In this document: piece by piece, positions 1 through 7,601 of the stretch | How the letters are laid out: each line of letters starts with the position of its first letter | How positions within the stretch are numbered: the first letter of the stretch is position 1 | Assembly: GCF_023074185.1 (NCBI RefSeq) | Contig: NZ_JADPKY010000126.1 | Coordinates: forward strand, 186,001-250,000 | Length of the DNA: 64,000 nt | Source of the DNA: Bradyrhizobium sp. 132 | GTDB lineage: Bacteria; Pseudomonadota; Alphaproteobacteria; Rhizobiales; Xanthobacteraceae | Reading direction: 5' to 3' | Notes under the pieces: model-generated | Database searches by the model: none | What the model saw: the letters and a program-made list of their open reading frames with translations, nothing else | Told to the model about the DNA's origin: nothing | Position numbers and translations under genes: made by a program

Positions 1-980
1 GCCGGGTAGGCATCTCCTGCCGCGCCAGCGCGCCAGAGGTCGAGGAATTTGCGGGCGAACTCGTTCCAGACCTGCTCGACGGTCTCGAGCACCCAGCCTT
101 CAAAGGCGCGGCGGTCCCCCGGCGAGCGCTCGTGGCCTGATGACGCGAAATAGGCCATCAGCAGGTTTGCCAGCACAGCGCCGACATCAAACCCCATCGG
201 ACCATAGAACGCGAACTCGGGATCGATCACCCGCGTTTGGCCCTCCGTCACCATGACCGAGCCGGTGTGAAGGTCCCCGTGGATCAGCGCCTCGGGGCTC
301 GCCATGAATTTCAGCTTCAGCCGGGAGATCGCGATATGCAATTCCAAATCAGCACGCAGGCTCGCGGCTAGTGTGTTGAGGTAGGGCACGGTCCAGTGGT
401 TCTGTACGGCCACGCGGTACGGATCGGTGAAGATCAAATCCTCGGTGATCTTGCACAGCGCATGGTTGCCGGCGAAGTCCGCGATGGCCTCCTTTTTGTC
501 GGCCGCCGACAGCGCGAGGTCGGAGGTGAAGAACAAGGTCCGGGCCATGAAGGTGGTGATGTCATTGGCGAAGCCCGGATATTGCGTTCCCGCGACCATC
601 CCCTTGCGCATGATGATGTGCGGCTCGAGCAGCTCCATCACCGTCAGCGCCAGCGCCTCGTCGTGATGCAGCAATGCCGGCACGAGGCAGGGCGCGAGCT
701 GGGCCTGCCGGGACAGAGCGAGATATTCGTAATGGGCCCGGGACAGCGGCAGCGGCCAGCTCTCGCCGACGAGGCGGACATAGGGCAGCGCCTGCTTCAC
801 GGCGACACCGCTGCGGCCGCCCTTCACGATAAAGACGAGATTGAGGTTGCCGTCGCCGACTTCGGTGATCGACCAGGAGGCAGCCTCGCCGCCGAGAAGC
901 GCCTTGAGGTCCGGAACGCCTGCGAGATAGTCCCGCAAGTCAGCCTCATGCAGAATCCGGTACCCCTCCGCCTGCGCCAT
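1..980 (-). CDS. mtnK: S-methyl-5-thioribose kinase, 3' end cut by window
   Basis: Phosphorylates 5-methylthioribose to its 1-phosphate in the methionine salvage pathway; cytoplasmic. I translated it by hand: 326 residues are visible and the frame is open to the window edge, so roughly the last 80-100 residues of this family (about 400-430 aa) are missing. The kinase-like fold shows the nucleotide-binding start VGDGNLNLVF (41-50), the catalytic loop IHGDLHTGS (233-241) and the metal-binding DPEFAFYG (253-260), which together are typical of MtnK rather than of generic choline kinases. The start is ATG at 980. It lies 35 bases after the stop of the small membrane protein upstream on the same strand and may be co-transcribed with it. 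Family knowledge would put mtnA next, outside the window. Confidence 0.88.
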   Translation of the reverse strand, partial: MAQAEGYRILHEADLRDYLAGVPDLKALLGGEAASWSITEVGDGNLNLVFIVKGGRSGVAVKQALPYVRLVGESWPLPLSRAHYEYLALSRQAQLAPCLVPALLHHDEALALTVMELLEPHIIMRKGMVAGTQYPGFANDITTFMARTLFFTSDLALSAADKKEAIADFAGNHALCKITEDLIFTDPYRVAVQNHWTVPYLNTLAASLRADLELHIAISRLKLKFMASPEALIHGDLHTGSVMVTEGQTRVIDPEFAFYGPMGFDVGAVLANLLMAYFASSGHERSPGDRRAFEGWVLETVEQVWNEFARKFLDLWRAGAAGDAYP

Positions 981-1015
981 GACGATCCCATCCCATGCTT
1001 GTTATGGCCGGATCG

Positions 1016-1363
1016 CTACTCCCGCTCCAGGAAGCTTGAGCCGATCTCGGCCTTTCTTTTGACCGGATCGTAATCGCAATAGACGTTGTCCGCCACCAGC
1101 GTGTAGCTGGCGCTGACATTGTATTTGTCGAGCTTGACCGAGTTCAGGCCGATGACCGAGGTGCTCTTGCCCCCGTTCCATTTGAACGGCGTCGAGCTCT
1201 TGGCCTGCTCGCAGGCCATCACCGCGTCGTTGAAGACGTAGCCCTCGACAAACGCCTTCAGGGTGCGCACCTGCGCGGCCATCTTCCACTCGAAATAGCC
1301 GATCGCACCGAGACCGGCGACGATCAGCACCAACAGCGCGATGACGATTCTCTGAAAAATCAT
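1016..1363 (-). CDS. small membrane-anchored hypothetical protein
   Basis: A 115-residue protein that I do not recognise. It begins MIFQRIVIALLVLIVAGLGA, a single hydrophobic segment (about 5-24), followed by a soluble region rich in Ser, Lys and Tyr with two cysteines (one in AVMACEQAK, one in NVYCDYDP). This looks like a signal anchor with an exported domain. The ATG at 1363 is preceded by a GGGGGGA ribosome site, so I prefer it to longer forms in the same frame. It follows the DUF1467-type gene and precedes mtnK on the same strand, at the end of the long nuo-birA-rnj-mce block. Confidence 0.6.
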   Translation of the reverse strand: MIFQRIVIALLVLIVAGLGAIGYFEWKMAAQVRTLKAFVEGYVFNDAVMACEQAKSSTPFKWNGGKSTSVIGLNSVKLDKYNVSASYTLVADNVYCDYDPVKRKAEIGSSFLERE

Positions 1364-1395
1364 TCGTCCCCCCAAACCCACGCAACCGGAAAATT

Positions 1396-1671
1396 CTAAA
1401 ACGGCATTCCCATCAATTTCGACAGACGTTCGATCGAGAGATACCCGGCGTGATAGGCCGCTATGCCGATCCCGTAGATGATGGCCGAGATGATCGTGGT
1501 CCAGATCAGCTTGCGCCGCATGCCGGTCAGGATCGGTGCGCCGGGATCGGTGCCTGGCGTGCCCACGCCGTCCTCGTGCTGGCTGCGTACGCCGAACGGC
1601 AGCGTCAGAAACAGTGCAATCCACCAGATGACGAAGTAGATCGCGAGCGCGGTTGAGAGCTGGATCGCCAT
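1396..1671 (-). CDS. DUF1467-type two-helix membrane protein
   Basis: A 91-residue protein with two transmembrane segments (about 5-26 and 54-76) separated by a polar loop containing the stretch GVRSQHEDG. This pattern, with the order helix, PFGVRSQ, loop, second helix, is that of the alphaproteobacterial DUF1467 family, which commonly sits next to methylmalonyl-CoA epimerase; function is unknown. The ATG at 1671 lies 10 bases beyond the stop of mce, so the two are very probably co-transcribed. A longer open frame in the same phase runs back into mce but has mce-shadow composition, so I start at MAIQLSTA. Confidence 0.7.
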   Translation of the reverse strand: MAIQLSTALAIYFVIWWIALFLTLPFGVRSQHEDGVGTPGTDPGAPILTGMRRKLIWTTIISAIIYGIGIAAYHAGYLSIERLSKLMGMPF

Positions 1672-1681
1672 GGCTTCGGCC

Positions 1682-2086
1682 TTACGCCTGCTCGATTTCG
1701 ACCAGCGCGCCGGAAAAATCCTTCGGATGCAGGAACAGCACCGGCTTGCCGTGGGCGCCGATCTTCGGCACGCCGTCGCCAAGCACGCGTGCGCCCTCTT
1801 TCACCAGCGTGTCGCGCGAGGCGATGATGTCCACCACCTCGTAGCAGACATGATGGATGCCGCCGTCGGCGTTGCGGTCCAGGAATTTTGCGATCGGCGA
1901 GGCCTCGCCGAGCGGCTCGATGAACTCGATCTTGGTGTTGGGCAGGGTCGCGAACACGGTGGTGACGCCATGCTCGGGCAGCGCGACGGCCTCCGAGATC
2001 TGGGCCCCGAATGCGGCGCCATAGATTTTGGCGGCCTTGACGGCGTCCTTGGTCGCGATCGCGACATGGTTGAGCCGGCCCAGCAT
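1682..2086 (-). CDS. mce: methylmalonyl-CoA epimerase
   Basis: Interconverts (2R)- and (2S)-methylmalonyl-CoA in propionyl-CoA metabolism; cytoplasmic. The 134-residue length and the vicinal-oxygen-chelate fold fit the family. Metal ligands are visible as His7 in LNHVAIAT, the histidines of GGIHHVCYEV (about 75-85), and the terminal Glu in ALVEIEQA. The protein starts MLGRLNHVA. It is separated from rnj upstream by 69 bases that contain a 49-base palindromic repeat, and is followed 10 bases later by the DUF1467-type gene. Confidence 0.9.
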   Translation of the reverse strand: MLGRLNHVAIATKDAVKAAKIYGAAFGAQISEAVALPEHGVTTVFATLPNTKIEFIEPLGEASPIAKFLDRNADGGIHHVCYEVVDIIASRDTLVKEGARVLGDGVPKIGAHGKPVLFLHPKDFSGALVEIEQA

Positions 2087-2101
2087 GTTTCTTCTCCCTC
2101 A

Positions 2102-2150
2102 GAGCATGATCCGGAAAAGTGTGAAGCGGTTTTCCGATGAGATCATGCTC
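2102..2150. repeat. 49-bp palindromic repeat, copy 1
   Basis: Outer arms GAGCATGATC (2102-2111) and GATCATGCTC (2141-2150) are perfectly inverted, with a second inner pair CGGAAAA/TTTTCCG. Its reverse complement is the same length as, and nearly identical to, the element at 9717-9765. It lies between the stop of rnj and the start of mce, within what looks like one transcription unit. Confidence 0.85.
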
Positions 2151-2155
2151 AAACT

Positions 2156-3826
2156 TTATACTGTCAGCACATGTACCAGACAGGGGGGCTTTTTACCCCA
2201 ATGTTCGTTGATCACGGAGCGGACAGCGCGTCGCACCGACTCCGCCAGCGCATCCGCGTCGCGACGGCGCGCCTTCGGCAGGCCTTCGATGGTGGAGACC
2301 ACGGCGTCGAAGACGATGTCGTCGAAGGGCTCGCCCGCTTTGTTCTTGTCGGGGATGCCGATCAGATCGACCTCGGGATCGTCGACGAGCTCGCCTTGCT
2401 GCGTCATGGCGATAGCCACGAAGGCGCAGCCGGAGAAGGCCAAGCGGCGCCGCTCGATCACCGCGCGGGACTTGGAGTCCTCCAGAATCGTGCCGTCCTT
2501 GTAGAGACGGCCCGCGGGCACTTGCCCGATGATGCCGGGATCGCCGGGGCCGAGCTTGACCAGGTCGCCGTTGCGGCAGACCAGGACGCGCGGCACGCCG
2601 GCGGCACGCGCGAGCTTGGCGTGCTCGTTCAGGTGCAGGGCCTCGCCATGGACGGGGATCAGGAGCTGCGGCCGGGTCCAGGCGATCATGTCGCGCAATT
2701 CGTCGCGACGTGGATGACCGGAGACATGGACCAGCTGGTCGCGGTCGGTGATGACCTCCACGCCCTGTAAAACCAGGCCATTGATGATGGCGCCGACCGC
2801 CTTCTCGTTGCCGGGAATGGTGCGCGAGGAGAAGATCACGCTATCGCCGCGGTTGAGCGTGATCTCGGGATGGTCGTCATTGGCGATGCGCGCCAGCGCG
2901 GCACGGGGCTCGCCCTGGCTGCCGGTGCAGAGCGCCAGCACCTTGTCTTGCGGCAGATGACCGTAGACCTCGGGGGAGCGGAAACTCTGCACGCCGTCGA
3001 GATAGCCGGTCTCGCGCGCGACCTGCACCACGCGCTCCATGGCGCGGCCGACCACGACGACCTCACGGTCGGCGGCCTTCGCAGCGATGGCGACCGCCTT
3101 GAGGCGCGCGACATTGGAAGCAAAGGTCGTGACTGCGACGCGGCCCTTGGCGGCCTTGACGAGCTCGGTGATGGATCTCGCAACCTCGGCTTCCGAGGGT
3201 GAGCGGCCGTCGCGCACGGCGTTGGTGGAATCGCCGATCAAGGCGAGCAGGCCCTGATCGCCGAGCTCGCGCAGCCGCTTTTCGTCGGTCGGGCGGCCGA
3301 TGATCGGGGTCGGATCGATCTTCCAGTCGCCGGTGTGCAGCACCGTGCCGACTTCGGTGTGAATCGCCAGCGCATGCGACTCCGGAATCGAGTGCGCGAC
3401 GGGGATGAACTCGACGTTGAACGGACCGATATCGACGCGCCCGCCGGACGGCACCACCGTCACCGGGATCTTCGGCGCATTGCGCTCGGCGGCGCATTTG
3501 GCTTCGAACAGCGCGGCGCTGAACTGCGTCGCATAGATCGGGCATTTCAGCCTCGGCCACAGGTCGATGATGGCGCCGAAATGGTCCTCATGGGCGTGGG
3601 TCAGCACCAGGCCCATCAGGTTCTTGCGCTCCTTCTCCAGAAAGCTGATGTCGGGCATGATCAGGTCGATGCCCGGCAGATGCTCCTCGTCGCCGAAGGA
3701 GACGCCGAGATCGATCGCCAGCCAGGCGCGCTGCTGGCGGTTGCCGAGGCCGTAGATCGACAAATTCATGCCGATCTCGCCGACACCGCCGAGCGGTGCA
3801 AATACCAGTTCTTCAGGCTTCGCCAT
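2156..3826 (-). CDS. rnj: ribonuclease J
   Basis: Metallo-beta-lactamase/beta-CASP ribonuclease with endo- and 5'-exonuclease activity in RNA processing and turnover; cytoplasmic. At 556 residues it has the usual length. The zinc motif HAHEDH is at 77-82, HTGDWKID and the GDSTNA motif follow, and the beta-CASP histidine motif appears as HVSGHP with PVHGE further on. I choose the ATG at 3826, whose AT(G) overlaps the stop of birA as TGATG; the frame also allows a GTG one codon earlier. Coupling with birA and nuoN places it at the tail of the nuo operon, a layout I have met in related genomes. Confidence 0.95.
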   Translation of the reverse strand: MAKPEELVFAPLGGVGEIGMNLSIYGLGNRQQRAWLAIDLGVSFGDEEHLPGIDLIMPDISFLEKERKNLMGLVLTHAHEDHFGAIIDLWPRLKCPIYATQFSAALFEAKCAAERNAPKIPVTVVPSGGRVDIGPFNVEFIPVAHSIPESHALAIHTEVGTVLHTGDWKIDPTPIIGRPTDEKRLRELGDQGLLALIGDSTNAVRDGRSPSEAEVARSITELVKAAKGRVAVTTFASNVARLKAVAIAAKAADREVVVVGRAMERVVQVARETGYLDGVQSFRSPEVYGHLPQDKVLALCTGSQGEPRAALARIANDDHPEITLNRGDSVIFSSRTIPGNEKAVGAIINGLVLQGVEVITDRDQLVHVSGHPRRDELRDMIAWTRPQLLIPVHGEALHLNEHAKLARAAGVPRVLVCRNGDLVKLGPGDPGIIGQVPAGRLYKDGTILEDSKSRAVIERRRLAFSGCAFVAIAMTQQGELVDDPEVDLIGIPDKNKAGEPFDDIVFDAVVSTIEGLPKARRRDADALAESVRRAVRSVINEHWGKKPPCLVHVLTV

Positions 3827-4632
3827 CACGCAGCTCCCACGGAGGCGGCCGAGCCAAAGAACACCTCGCCCGCGGCCACCGGCACGCGCCGGCCCTCCGC
3901 GGTGCGGACGATCAGGCAGCCGGCGTCGTCGATCGTGTCAAAAATGCCTTCCAGCGTCATCACTCCCGTGTGGATCGCAACCCGCTCGCCGAGGCCGGCG
4001 GCGCGCTCCAACCATAGTTTGCGGATCTCGGCAAAGCCGCGACCATTGTCCCAGATGCTGCGGAACTCCACCCAGGCGTCAGAGAGTGCCGAGAACAGCT
4101 CCTCCGCGCTGATCTGGACGCCGAGCGCGGCGAGCGACACCGCCGGCGTCGGCGTGCCCTCGGGCGCGGCGACGACGTTGGTGCCGATGCCGACGACGAT
4201 GGCAAGGCGCTCGCCGATGGCTTCGGCCTCAAGGCCGATACCGACCAGCTTCTTGCCGCCGGCAAGCACGTCGTTAGGCCATTTCAGGGTGTAGCGGGGA
4301 CGACCCTCGCCGAGGCGCAGTGCAGCCTCCAGGCTCACCTTCTCCAGCGCGGCCTCCTCGGCCAGCCCGGCCGCAAAGCCGATCGTCGCGGCGACAGACG
4401 GGGCAACGTCCAGGACTTCGAGGACGCTGGCGGCGAGGTTGCCCTTTGGTGCGATCCAGGCGCGCTGGCGGCGGCCACGGCCGGCGGTCTGCTCCGACGT
4501 GACGAACCACATCGGGCCGCGTTCGCCGCCCCTGGCGTGCTCGATCGCCTCGGTATTGGTCGAGCCGGTCCGTTCGAAAGCCGCGAGCTTGTAGCCCGCC
4601 GACAGAGCGCTGGGACCGAGCGCGAATGCCAT
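3826..4632 (-). CDS. birA: biotin--[acetyl-CoA-carboxylase] ligase
   Basis: Makes biotinyl-AMP and transfers biotin to the carrier domain of acetyl-CoA carboxylase and other carboxylases. 268 residues. The biotin-loop motif GRGRRQ is at 51-56 and KWPNDVLAGGKKLVGI at 117-132. There is no N-terminal helix-turn-helix, so this is the monofunctional class and should not act as a biotin-operon repressor. It starts 1 base after the nuoN stop and its own stop overlaps the rnj start, so the three genes should be translated together. Confidence 0.95.
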   Translation of the reverse strand: MAFALGPSALSAGYKLAAFERTGSTNTEAIEHARGGERGPMWFVTSEQTAGRGRRQRAWIAPKGNLAASVLEVLDVAPSVAATIGFAAGLAEEAALEKVSLEAALRLGEGRPRYTLKWPNDVLAGGKKLVGIGLEAEAIGERLAIVVGIGTNVVAAPEGTPTPAVSLAALGVQISAEELFSALSDAWVEFRSIWDNGRGFAEIRKLWLERAAGLGERVAIHTGVMTLEGIFDTIDDAGCLIVRTAEGRRVPVAAGEVFFGSAASVGAA

Positions 4633-4633
4633 C

Positions 4634-6070
4634 CTAGAACAGCGACTTTGCCGCGGCGGAGGCGACGCTCACCACCGGACCCGCGAACAGGGCGAACAGG
4701 ATATTGAACAGGCCCGCGACCGCCAGCACCGTCCGCACCTCGACCCTGACAGGATCGACCTGCCCGGCCGGCTCGTCGAAATACATCGTTTTGACGATGC
4801 TGAGATAATAGTAGGCGCCTACCACGCTGGTCAGCACGCCGACGACAGCGAGCGTGAACAAATTCGCCTTGATGGCGGCGACGAAGACGTACCATTTGGC
4901 AAAGAAGCCGGCGAGCGGCGGGATGCCGGCGAGCGAGAACAGCAGCATCGCGAACATGAAGGCGAGCAGCGGATTGGTCCGCGACAAACCGGCGAAATCG
5001 CTGATTTGCTCGACGGGCTGGCCGTTGCGCTTCATGGCGAGGATGACCGAGAACGAACCGAGCGTCATCGCGACATAGATCACGATGTACATCAAGACGC
5101 CCTGCGCGCCCTCGACCGTGCCTGCGGCAAGACCGACCAGGGCAAAGCCCATGTGGCCGATCGAGGAATAGGCCATCAGGCGCTTGATGTTGCTCTGGCC
5201 GATCGCGGCGAACGAGCCCAGCGCCATCGAGGCGATTGCCACGAACACCAGGATCTGCTGCCACTGCGAGACGATGCCCGGGAATGCGGTGAGCGTGACG
5301 CGGGTGAAGACGGCGAGCGCGGCAACCTTCGGCGCCGAGGCGAAGAAGGCGGTGACCGGGGTCGGCGCGCCCTCGTAGACGTCCGGCGTCCACATGTGGA
5401 ACGGGACCGCCGAGACCTTGAAGCAGAGGCCGGCGAGCAGGAACACCAGACCGAACACCAGGCCGACATTCGAGACAGTCGCGGCCGCCGCGATGCCGGT
5501 GAAGGTCACAGTACCGGTGAAGCCATAGATCAGAGAGGAACCGTACAGCAGCATACCCGAGGATAGCGCGCCGAGCACGAAATACTTCAGACCGGCTTCA
5601 GTCGACTTGGCGTTGTCGCGGTTCGAGGTCGCCACGACGTAGAGCGCGAGCGACATCAATTCGAGGCCGAGATAGAGCGATATCAGATCGCCGGCCGAGA
5701 TCAGCACCATCATGCCGAGAGTCGAGAGCAGCACCAGGATCGCGTATTCGAAGATGCGGCGCGACGGGTCGGACAGGAACTCAGTCGACAGCACCAGCGT
5801 CACCGCCGAGCCGATCAGGGCCAGTATCTTCATGAAGCGGGCAAAATCATCGACGATGAAGCTGCCGCCGAAGGTCACCTGCTTGCCCGCGGGCAGCATG
5901 TATTCGAGCACGCCGACCACGATCAGGAGCAGCACCGCAAGCGTCGTGACCGTCTTGGTGGTCTCCTGCCCGCGATAGGCACCGAGCATCAGCAGCGCCA
6001 TGGCGCCGATTGCGAGCACGAGCTCGGGCAGCACCGGCGCCAGTTGATAACCTGCAGTCTCAAAGCTCAT
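4634..6070 (-). CDS. nuoN: NADH-quinone oxidoreductase subunit N
   Basis: Antiporter-like proton-pumping subunit of complex I, inner membrane. 478 residues with about 14 hydrophobic segments. The conserved family features are present: PFHMWTPDVYEGAPTPVTAF in the middle of the protein, and the KRLMAYSSIGHMGF signature of the Mrp-type subunits. It follows nuoM by 22 bases and is followed at once by birA. It is the last of the nuo genes in transcription order, as expected for a 14-gene operon. Confidence 0.97.
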   Translation of the reverse strand: MSFETAGYQLAPVLPELVLAIGAMALLMLGAYRGQETTKTVTTLAVLLLIVVGVLEYMLPAGKQVTFGGSFIVDDFARFMKILALIGSAVTLVLSTEFLSDPSRRIFEYAILVLLSTLGMMVLISAGDLISLYLGLELMSLALYVVATSNRDNAKSTEAGLKYFVLGALSSGMLLYGSSLIYGFTGTVTFTGIAAAATVSNVGLVFGLVFLLAGLCFKVSAVPFHMWTPDVYEGAPTPVTAFFASAPKVAALAVFTRVTLTAFPGIVSQWQQILVFVAIASMALGSFAAIGQSNIKRLMAYSSIGHMGFALVGLAAGTVEGAQGVLMYIVIYVAMTLGSFSVILAMKRNGQPVEQISDFAGLSRTNPLLAFMFAMLLFSLAGIPPLAGFFAKWYVFVAAIKANLFTLAVVGVLTSVVGAYYYLSIVKTMYFDEPAGQVDPVRVEVRTVLAVAGLFNILFALFAGPVVSVASAAAKSLF

Positions 6071-6092
6071 GGCGATATCCTGACCTGCCCGC

Positions 6093-7601
6093 TCACTGGA
6101 GCAGTGCGGCGGCCTTCACGGCCGTCACAGCGGTGTTGTAATTGTTGACGAGTTGCTGGACCGAGGCCGCCGACATGTCGAGCACCGGCTTCGGGTAGAT
6201 ACCGAACAGGATCGTCAGCGCGATCAGCGGGAACAGCGTCAGGCACTCCCGGAAGGTGAGATCCTTCATGCTCATCAGCGACGGCTTGACCAGCGCTCCG
6301 AACACCACCTTACGGTAAAGCCAGAGCGCGTAGCAGGCCGACAGGATCACGCCGAAGGTGGCGAAGAACGCGGTCGGGATCGAGACCTTGAAGGTGCCGA
6401 GCAGCGTCATGAACTCGCCGACGAAGCCGGAGGTGCCGGGCAGACCGACATTGGCCATGGTGAAGACCATGAAAGTCAGCGCGTAGAGCGGCATCCGGTT
6501 GACGAGGCCGCCATAGGCCGCGATGTCGCGGGTATGCATGCGGTCGTAGACGATGCCGACGCAGAGGAACAGCGCGCCGGAGACGATGCCGTGCGAGATC
6601 ATCTGGAACACGCCACCGGCGACGCCCTGCATCGTGCCGGCAAAGATGCCCATGGTGACGAAGCCCATATGCGCAACTGACGAGTACGCAATCAGCTTCT
6701 TCATGTCCTCCTGCATCAGCGCCACCAGCGAGGTGTAGATGATGGCGATGGCCGAAAGCGTGAAGACCAGCGGCGCGAAGTCGTGCGAGGCCAGCGGGAA
6801 CATCGGCAGCGAGAAGCGCAGGAAGCCGTAGCCGCCCATCTTCAGGAGAATCGCAGCGAGGACCACGGAGCCGGCCGTCGGCGCCTCGACGTGCGCGTCG
6901 GGGAGCCAGGTGTGCACCGGCCACATCGGCATCTTCACCGCGAACGAGGCGAAGAAGGCCAGCCAGGCCCAGGTCTGCAACGAGCGCGGCACGGCCGTGT
7001 GCATCAGGGTCGGGATGTCGGTGGTGCCGCCGTTCCAGTACAGCGCCATGATGGCGAGCAGCATCAGGACCGAGCCGAGCAGCGTGTAGAGGAAGAACTT
7101 GAAGGACGCGTAGACCCGGCGCGGACCGCCCCAGACCCCGATGATCAGGAACATCGGGATCAGGCCGCCTTCGAAGAACAGGTAGAACAGCACGAGATCG
7201 AGCGCCGAGAAGGTGCCGATCATCAGCGTTTCCAGGATCAGGAACGCCATCATGTATTCGCGGACGCGGTTGGTGATCGCCTTCCAGCTCGCGATGATGC
7301 AGAACGGCATGATGGCGGTGGTCAGGATCACCAGCGGCAGCGAAATGCCGTCCACGCCCATGTGATAGGTGATGCCGGTGGCGAGCCAGTTCGCCTTCTC
7401 GACGAACTGGAAGTCGGCGTTCGACGCGTCGAACCGCATGACCAGGATCACCGATACCGCGAAGGTGATCAGCGTGGTCCAGAGCGCGATCCAGCGCGAG
7501 TTGCGCCGGGCCGCCTCGTCATCGCCGCGGCTGAGATAGACGATCAGCGCGCCGACCAGCGGCAGGAACGTCGTGACGGATAGAATTGGCCAGGTCGTCA
7601 T
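6093..7601 (-). CDS. nuoM: NADH-quinone oxidoreductase subunit M
   Basis: Proton-pumping membrane subunit of complex I. 502 residues, about 14 transmembrane segments. Diagnostic stretches are YHMGVDGISLPLV near residue 80, the key Glu in FLILETLMIGTFSALD, MWPVHTWLPDAHVEAPT and KKLIAYSSVAHMGF. It directly abuts nuoL: the nuoL stop ends where nuoM begins, with no spacer. No truncation or odd residue was seen. Confidence 0.97.
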   Translation of the reverse strand: MTTWPILSVTTFLPLVGALIVYLSRGDDEAARRNSRWIALWTTLITFAVSVILVMRFDASNADFQFVEKANWLATGITYHMGVDGISLPLVILTTAIMPFCIIASWKAITNRVREYMMAFLILETLMIGTFSALDLVLFYLFFEGGLIPMFLIIGVWGGPRRVYASFKFFLYTLLGSVLMLLAIMALYWNGGTTDIPTLMHTAVPRSLQTWAWLAFFASFAVKMPMWPVHTWLPDAHVEAPTAGSVVLAAILLKMGGYGFLRFSLPMFPLASHDFAPLVFTLSAIAIIYTSLVALMQEDMKKLIAYSSVAHMGFVTMGIFAGTMQGVAGGVFQMISHGIVSGALFLCVGIVYDRMHTRDIAAYGGLVNRMPLYALTFMVFTMANVGLPGTSGFVGEFMTLLGTFKVSIPTAFFATFGVILSACYALWLYRKVVFGALVKPSLMSMKDLTFRECLTLFPLIALTILFGIYPKPVLDMSAASVQQLVNNYNTAVTAVKAAALLQ